NCBI RefSeq assembly: GCF_009362785.1
Contig: NZ_WHNQ01000001.1
Span: 372,001-436,000, forward strand
Source: Paraburkholderia atlantica
GTDB lineage: Bacteria > Pseudomonadota > Gammaproteobacteria > Burkholderiales > Burkholderiaceae
Reading direction: 5' to 3'
DNA length: 64,000 nt
Made by a program: the position numbers and the translations under genes. This document shows positions 62,508-64,000 of this stretch, one piece after another. Below the pieces are notes generated by a model. The model was not told where the DNA came from. It ran no database searches and saw only the letters and a list, made by a program, of their open reading frames with translations. Positions within the stretch are counted from its first letter, which is position 1, and every line of letters begins with the position of its first letter.

Positions 62508-63503
62508 ATGCGCACGATCCTGTTCAGCAGTCGTCAATACGACGTCGATACATTCACCGAAGCCAATGCGGCGCATGGCTATGAGCTGCATTTCCAGGAA
62601 TCGCCTCTCGACACAGAGACCGCGATCCTCGCCCATGGCTACGACGTGGTGTGCCCGTTCGTCAACGACAACGTCGACGCCGCCACGCTCGAGCGGCTCC
62701 ATGCGGGCGGCACGCGGATGATCGCGCTGCGCTCGGCGGGCTTCAATCACGTCGACCTCGCGGCGGCAGAGCGGCTCGGCATGCCGGTCGCACGTGTGCC
62801 GGCCTACTCGCCGTATGCGGTCGCCGAACATGCGGTCGGGCTGATTCTCGCGCTGAACCGGCGCCTGCCGCGCGCGGTCGCGCGCACGCGCGAAGGCGAC
62901 TTCTCGCTGCATGGGCTGCTCGGCTTCGATCTGCACGGCAAGACGGTCGGCGTGATCGGCACCGGCATCATCGGCCGGGTATTCGGGCGCATCATGGCGG
63001 GCTTCGGCATGCAGGTACTCGCCTACGACCCGGGGCCGCACGCCGACGAACTGATCGCGCTCGGCGCGCGCTACGTGCCACTCGATACCTTGCTCGCCGA
63101 ATCGGACATCGTCAGTCTGCATTGCCCGCTGCTGCCCGACACCTATCATCTGATCAACCGCGCCGCGCTCGCGAAGATGAAGCGCGGCGCGATGCTGATC
63201 AACACCGGGCGCGGCGGGCTCGTCGAGGCGAACGCCCTGATCGGCGCGTTGAAGGACGGCCAGCTAGGCCATCTCGGGCTCGATGTGTACGAGGAAGAAG
63301 GCGGCATCTTCTTCGAGGATCATTCGAATCTGCCGTTGCAGGATGACGTGCTCGCGCGTCTGTTGATGTTCCCGAACGTGATCGTCACCGCGCACCAGGC
63401 ATTCTTCACGCGCGAGGCGATGACCGAGATCGCGCAGACCACGCTCGCGAACATCGCGGCGTGGCAAGCGGGCACGCCGCGCAACGTCGTGCAGGCGGGG
63501 TAG
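62508..63503 (+). CDS. ldhA: D-lactate dehydrogenase (2-hydroxyacid dehydrogenase family)
   Basis: 331 residues; GGAG precedes ATG 62508. NAD-binding motif GKTVGVIGTGIIGRVFG (about 145-161). Catalytic set: Arg in INTGRGGLVEANALI, Glu in GLDVYEEEGGIF, His in VIVTAHQAFFT. The family mark RSAGFNHVDLAAAERLG is present. It reduces pyruvate to D-lactate in the cytoplasm. Divergent from the aspT operon. Confidence 0.92.
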   Translation: MRTILFSSRQYDVDTFTEANAAHGYELHFQESPLDTETAILAHGYDVVCPFVNDNVDAATLERLHAGGTRMIALRSAGFNHVDLAAAERLGMPVARVPAYSPYAVAEHAVGLILALNRRLPRAVARTREGDFSLHGLLGFDLHGKTVGVIGTGIIGRVFGRIMAGFGMQVLAYDPGPHADELIALGARYVPLDTLLAESDIVSLHCPLLPDTYHLINRAALAKMKRGAMLINTGRGGLVEANALIGALKDGQLGHLGLDVYEEEGGIFFEDHSNLPLQDDVLARLLMFPNVIVTAHQAFFTREAMTEIAQTTLANIAAWQAGTPRNVVQAG

Positions 63504-63547
63504 CGGTGATAACCGGGGCGTATGCGAATTGCCGCGGACCGCGAAAG

Positions 63548-64000
63548 TTAGACGTCGCTGTCGCCGCCCAGGTGGGTCGCGCGAATCTCGGTGCGGGCAT
63601 CATCGGCCGCACCGCACAGCTCACGCAGCAATGCCGCCTCGCGCTCGTGCACTTCGACCGGACACCAGCGCGCGCCCGCCTCGGCCAGGTAGCGCGCGCG
63701 ATGCTGGCCGTTGCGAAACGCCACCACCCCCTCGCGCTCGATGCCTATCCAGCCGAGCAGTCCCGGCGCGCGACGCGTGGAGATCGTGACGTAGGGCATC
63801 TGCGGAATGCGCGCGCTGTCGGGATCGAGAAACTCGCGAATGCCGCGGACCTTGCCCGCGTGCCATTCGGCGACCGGCTTCAGCACGTAATCGGTGTTGT
63901 CGCGATTCGCGCACACGAGCAGCTTGCGCAGATCGACGAGCACCACCTGGTGACGTGTGCCGTCGGTGACGAATACGCGTTTCAGACGCACGTGGTCGTA
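63548..64000 (-). CDS. Plasmid fertility inhibition factor-like protein (5' end cut by the window)
   Basis: The frame is open to the right edge (YDHVRLKRVFVTDG), so the start is probably outside; a GTG at 63991 is possible. The visible 150 residues contain VRGIREFLDPDSARIPQMPY, FRNGQHRARYLAEAGARWCP and EREAALLRELCGAADDARTE, which match the family I recall as plasmid fertility inhibition factor family. The RNGQHRARYL block also resembles ParB-like nucleotide-binding motifs. If the match holds, the ancestral role is lowering conjugation of plasmids. The family call is from memory of motifs. Confidence 0.6.
   Translation of the reverse strand, partial: YDHVRLKRVFVTDGTRHQVVLVDLRKLLVCANRDNTDYVLKPVAEWHAGKVRGIREFLDPDSARIPQMPYVTISTRRAPGLLGWIGIEREGVVAFRNGQHRARYLAEAGARWCPVEVHEREAALLRELCGAADDARTEIRATHLGGDSDV

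Overview
The window looks like chromosomal DNA of a Burkholderia sensu lato species (Paraburkholderia, Caballeronia or Burkholderia). GC is high (roughly 65% by eye) with strong G/C bias at third codon positions. A rubredoxin/ThiD-like pair, a CIRCE-controlled groESL operon and a cepacian-type (bce-like) polysaccharide gene set all fit this group. The genus is inferred from gene content and was not tested by a search. I saw no rRNA, tRNA, insertion sequence, CRISPR array or prophage.

Layout. 1-5.1 kb: the start of a large chemosensory (ChpA/PilL-like) protein, rubredoxin, a ThiD-like kinase without the usual catalytic motif, then a sulfotransferase with its own APS kinase. 5.1-7.4 kb: groEL and groES behind a perfect CIRCE operator. 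7.4-10.9 kb: small exported proteins and a zinc-ribbon/transmembrane protein with thirteen 14-residue repeats. 10.9-18.6 kb: polysaccharide set I (BY-kinase, Wza-type exporter, initiating phosphotransferase, PMI/GMP) with a GlxA-type regulator. 18.6-31.4 kb: metabolic and transport genes (MFS, CoA-transferase, HMG-CoA-lyase-type enzyme, LysR, LysE, TauE/SafE, BON protein, TAXI-type binding protein, DsbA-like isomerase, LysR). 31.4-34 kb: a lower-GC accessory patch with an M35-type metalloprotease, an OmpA-like partner and decayed relatives that resemble type VI effector cargo. 34-40.1 kb: xanthine dehydrogenase (xdhC, xdhB, xdhA) and an MFS exporter. 40.1-54.9 kb: polysaccharide set II, in two minus-strand operons: BY-kinase, glycosyltransferase, polymerase, glycosyltransferase, beta-helix protein and flippase; then ATP-grasp, FAD oxidoreductase, polysaccharide deacetylase and glycosyltransferase. 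55.3-64 kb: an alanine/serine-glyoxylate-type aminotransferase, aspartate 4-decarboxylase, two tandem AspT antiporters, a D-lactate dehydrogenase and a plasmid-fertility-inhibition-like protein.

How the genes work together. PMI/GMP supplies GDP-mannose, the phosphotransferase loads the first sugar on undecaprenyl phosphate, glycosyltransferases extend it, Wzx and Wzy flip and polymerise it, and the BY-kinases with Wza control chain export. The ATP-grasp/oxidoreductase/deacetylase operon and the sulfotransferase/CysC pair are candidates for decorating the product. The decarboxylase and AspT pair form a known proton-motive cycle (aspartate in, alanine and CO2 out). Transporter, CoA-transferase and lyase form a catabolic operon whose substrate is probably a branched 3-hydroxy acid.
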